A stretch of 7,260 nucleotides of DNA. Origin: Treponema sp. Lineage in GTDB: Bacteria > Spirochaetota > Spirochaetia > Treponematales > Breznakiellaceae. Below the pieces are notes generated by a model. It did not search any database and was not told the DNA's origin. It saw only the letters and a program-made list of their open reading frames with translations. The position numbers and the translations under genes were made by a program. Below, one piece after another: positions 6,560-7,260 of this stretch (positions within the stretch are counted from its first letter, which is position 1; every line of letters begins with the position of its first letter). Location of the stretch: contig JAISOQ010000123.1 in the NCBI GenBank assembly GCA_031275515.1, positions 1 through 7,260 on the forward strand. Direction: 5' to 3'.

Positions 6560-6728
6560 CGGCGGGTTTGATCGGCGGGCATTGAAGAGGCGGACGGCGG
6601 ATTTCCAGTGGTAGCCGATGAGCCGGGTAAACTCGTCCAGTAGAGCCGACTTCACTTTTTTCGTTGCCTTTTGATAAAGGCCTTGGTATTCCCTTGTTAC
6701 CGCTTGTTTTTGTTGCATTGTTAACCCC

Positions 6729-6758
6729 ATTAGGATGCCCTCCTTTCGGCATCCTAAT
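6729..6758 (-). promoter_or_regulatory. 11-bp stem hairpin covering the transposase ribosome-binding site and start
   Basis: On the - strand, ATTAGGATGCC (6758-6748) pairs perfectly with GGCATCCTAAT (6739-6729) around an 8-base loop GAAAGGAG that contains the Shine-Dalgarno sequence. The first two bases of the start codon (6730-6729) lie in the 3' arm. Such hairpins are known in IS10- and IS50-like elements, where they block translation of read-through transcripts. The structure is seen directly; regulation is inferred. Confidence 0.65.
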
Positions 6759-6762
6759 TATA
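6757..6762 (-). promoter_or_regulatory. -10 element (TATAAT) upstream of the integrase-type transposase
   Basis: The - strand has a consensus TATAAT just inside the element's end. No -35 at 16-18 bases is convincing: TTGAAA is only 13 bases away and TTGCCT is 21 bases away. Transcription would start around 6750, inside the 5' arm of the hairpin, so self-made mRNA could not form the full stem. Confidence 0.45.
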
Positions 6763-6767
6763 ATTTG

Positions 6768-6788
6768 GGTAACATTTTCAATGAGGCA
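6768..6788 (-). repeat. Right inverted end of the integrase-type element
   Basis: The reverse complement reads TGCCTCATT, GA, then AAATGTTACC, matching the left end 5877-5898. It is only some 40 bases from the transposase ATG, typical of a compact IS. Confidence 0.75.
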
Positions 6789-6828
6789 ACAGCAATTTTA
6801 CATTTAGAAAAAAGTGCTAAGATAGGGC

Positions 6829-6981
6829 ATGGGACGGGGACTGCTCAGGGCGCAATTGTGCGATTTTGATGAGATTGGCGGACGGGCTGACCGTGAGATT
6901 CAGCCCCGGCGGCGGGAAAAATACGGCCTCAAATACGACTATGCGGACGCTATCAAGAGCGGCTGCGGCATCGGACTTTAG
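6829..6981 (+). pseudogene. Short N-terminal remnant resembling a transposase (50 codons)
   Basis: The frame runs from ATG 6829 to TAG 6979-6981 and encodes MGRGLLRAQLCDFDEIGGRA and then KYGLKYDYADAIKSG. The end resembles the conserved early motif of a group of DDE transposases in which a Lys/Tyr-rich stretch precedes a (A)DA(L/I)xSG motif; the family normally continues with several hundred residues absent here. No good ribosome-binding site precedes the ATG. The frame closes where the adjacent IS5-like element seems to start, so it may be a gene cut by insertion. It could also be a small unrelated ORF. The resemblance is from memory of the family and is only moderate. Confidence 0.35.
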
Positions 6982-7260
6982 AGCTTATCCGGGAATAAGA
7001 CCGGGATGGATAGGGATAAGATGTCGCTAAATAATAACCGCACAGGCAAACTCCACCAGCCCACGGTAGCTCCTCGCTTTCTTCTCATACCTCACAAGGA
7101 GTTTCCTAAAGCGGTTCAACCATGAATGGCATACCTCCACCACCCACCGCCGCGCTTTGAACCGGGGTTCCTTCTCCTCCTCTTCCCCACGTGACCGGAT
7201 GTGCGCCTTATACCCCATCCCTTCCACAATCTTTTGTGCTCCTGCATACCCCGCATCCAG
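6981..7260 (-). mobile_element. Partial IS5-family element (3' end in window)
   Basis: The transposase C-terminal part occupies 7027-7260 and the element continues beyond the right edge. Its left end is not certain. GAGCTTATCC from 6981 is a candidate tip, lying about 45 bases beyond the transposase stop and directly after TTAG, a form of the YTAR target used by IS5. The opposite end is outside the window, so the inverted repeat cannot be confirmed. Confidence 0.55.
7027..7260 (-). CDS. IS5-family transposase, C-terminal part (runs off the right edge)
   Basis: The - strand frame is open from the window edge to TAG at 7029-7027 (77 residues present). It begins LDAGYAGAQKIVEGMGYKAH, where DAGY is the motif of the second catalytic Asp in IS4/IS5-type DDE transposases. 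It continues with KARRWVVEVCHSWLNRFRKL and LLVRYEKKARSY, which supply the conserved Glu with the Arg and Lys spaced as in the family's C-terminal signature. It ends LVEFACAVII, close to the usual C-terminus. No lesion is seen in this part, unlike the neighbouring elements, so the copy may be younger. Whether the whole gene is intact, or is two overlapping frames as in some IS5 subgroups, cannot be judged here. Confidence 0.88.
   Translation of the reverse strand: MDAGYAGAQKIVEGMGYKAHIRSRGEEEEKEPRFKARRWVVEVCHSWLNRFRKLLVRYEKKARSYRGLVEFACAVII

Larger units (their letters stand above)
5881..6730 (-). pseudogene. Integrase-type (rve domain) transposase, broken by indels and palindromic insertions
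   Basis: Starting at ATG 6730, the N-terminal domain reads MGLTMQQKQAVTREYQGLYQ and DEFTRLIGYHWKSAVRLFNA, a helix-rich DNA-binding region. Coding then breaks at a 17-bp palindrome (6543-6559) and a probable deletion. Another frame resumes with LMGQQMPYIAGWPAFN, IAEKLTTISPAAIDRRLKKD and LRLKGKSLTK. Further on, SEERKKPGFWQI leads to the first catalytic Asp (codon 6277-6275), but about 21 foreign bases intervene. CGQATFGQYVHRLTAADVSS follows after a short deletion. The second Asp, in DNGSEFINHAAE (codon 6084-6082), is preceded by a 17-bp palindrome. DHWKNDNCFVEQKNLSVVRE supplies the conserved Glu. The frame ends at DRLEGLEA plus a few residues, so much of the C-terminal region is lost. At least four frame breaks rule out function. 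Recognition as an rve-type transposase is firm. Confidence 0.87.
5877..6788 (-). mobile_element. Deletion derivative of an integrase-type (rve/DDE) insertion sequence
   Basis: The 912-bp unit is bounded by inverted ends TGCCTCATT-TAG-AAATGTTACC (5877-5898) and, reading the other strand, TGCCTCATT-GA-AAATGTTACC (6768-6788); they differ only by the short central segment. It encodes, on the - strand, remnants of a transposase with a retroviral-integrase (rve) catalytic core. Several internal segments and most of the C-terminus are absent, so the unit is non-autonomous. No clear target duplication is visible. I am not sure of the IS family: an IS481-like or unassigned (ISNCY-type) group is possible. 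It begins nine bases right of element A's duplication. Confidence 0.75.

Noticed and set aside
6757..6788. A complete -35/-10 promoter at the end of the integrase-type element
   Set aside because: The -10 is excellent, but the available -35 candidates are 13 or 21 bases away, so only the -10 is listed.
5868..6797. Target-site duplication for the integrase-type element
   Set aside because: CAGGCGAAA on the left and ACAGCAATT on the right share only a gapped resemblance.
6984..7020. Inverted repeat CTTATCC...GGATAAG as terminator or IS end pair
   Set aside because: The seven-base arms are 23 bases apart with no T-run, and they lie on one side of the IS5-type gene, so they cannot be its two ends. 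It may be subterminal structure, but I cannot support a role.
1..7260. CRISPR array, tRNA or rRNA gene, riboswitch, or defence system
   Set aside because: No regularly spaced repeats, no cloverleaf or rRNA-like stretch, no aptamer-like leader before metG (it has almost no leader), and no defence-type genes among the readable frames.

Overview
The window is split between a conserved housekeeping operon and a block of decayed insertion sequences. On the + strand, positions 50-4382 hold three tightly packed genes. They encode methionyl-tRNA synthetase (metG), a FemAB-type peptidoglycan cross-bridge aminoacyltransferase, and ribonuclease Z (rnz). Adjacent reading frames overlap by 1 and 4 bases, which points to a single translationally coupled transcript. 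A good -35/-10 pair sits so close to the metG ATG that the mRNA may be leaderless.

The organism is inferred, not proven. The coding is G+C-rich, the MetRS has a four-CxxC zinc region and a C-terminal tRNA-binding domain, and a FemAB protein is present beside it. Together with the mix of IS types, this fits a treponeme-like spirochaete, perhaps of the termite-gut type. Ornithine-glycine peptidoglycan, known in treponemes, would give the FemAB protein a substrate.

From about 4500 to the end I see almost only mobile-element debris. In order: (1) the N-terminal stump of an ISAs1-family element, called B, on the - strand. (2) A second ISAs1-family element, called A, at 4794-5858, with both inverted repeats and a near-perfect 9-bp target duplication. 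Its transposase is ruined by frameshifts, a nonsense codon and loss of the second catalytic Asp. (3) A 912-bp deletion derivative (5877-6788) of an integrase-type (rve/DDE) element, also on the - strand, with matching ends. It has a hairpin over the transposase start and short palindromic insertions in the dead gene. (4) A 50-codon remnant on the + strand that resembles the N-terminus of another transposase. (5) The C-terminal part of an IS5-family transposase running off the right edge on the - strand.

I found no defence, CRISPR, metabolic or other novel multi-gene system. The most interesting signals are small: the apparently leaderless metG, two 17-bp palindromes of the form CGGAAAC-N3-GTTTCCG (plus a related 14-bp one) lodged in the integrase-type pseudogene, the start-masking hairpin of that element, and the element B / 9 bp / element A / 9 bp tandem arrangement.
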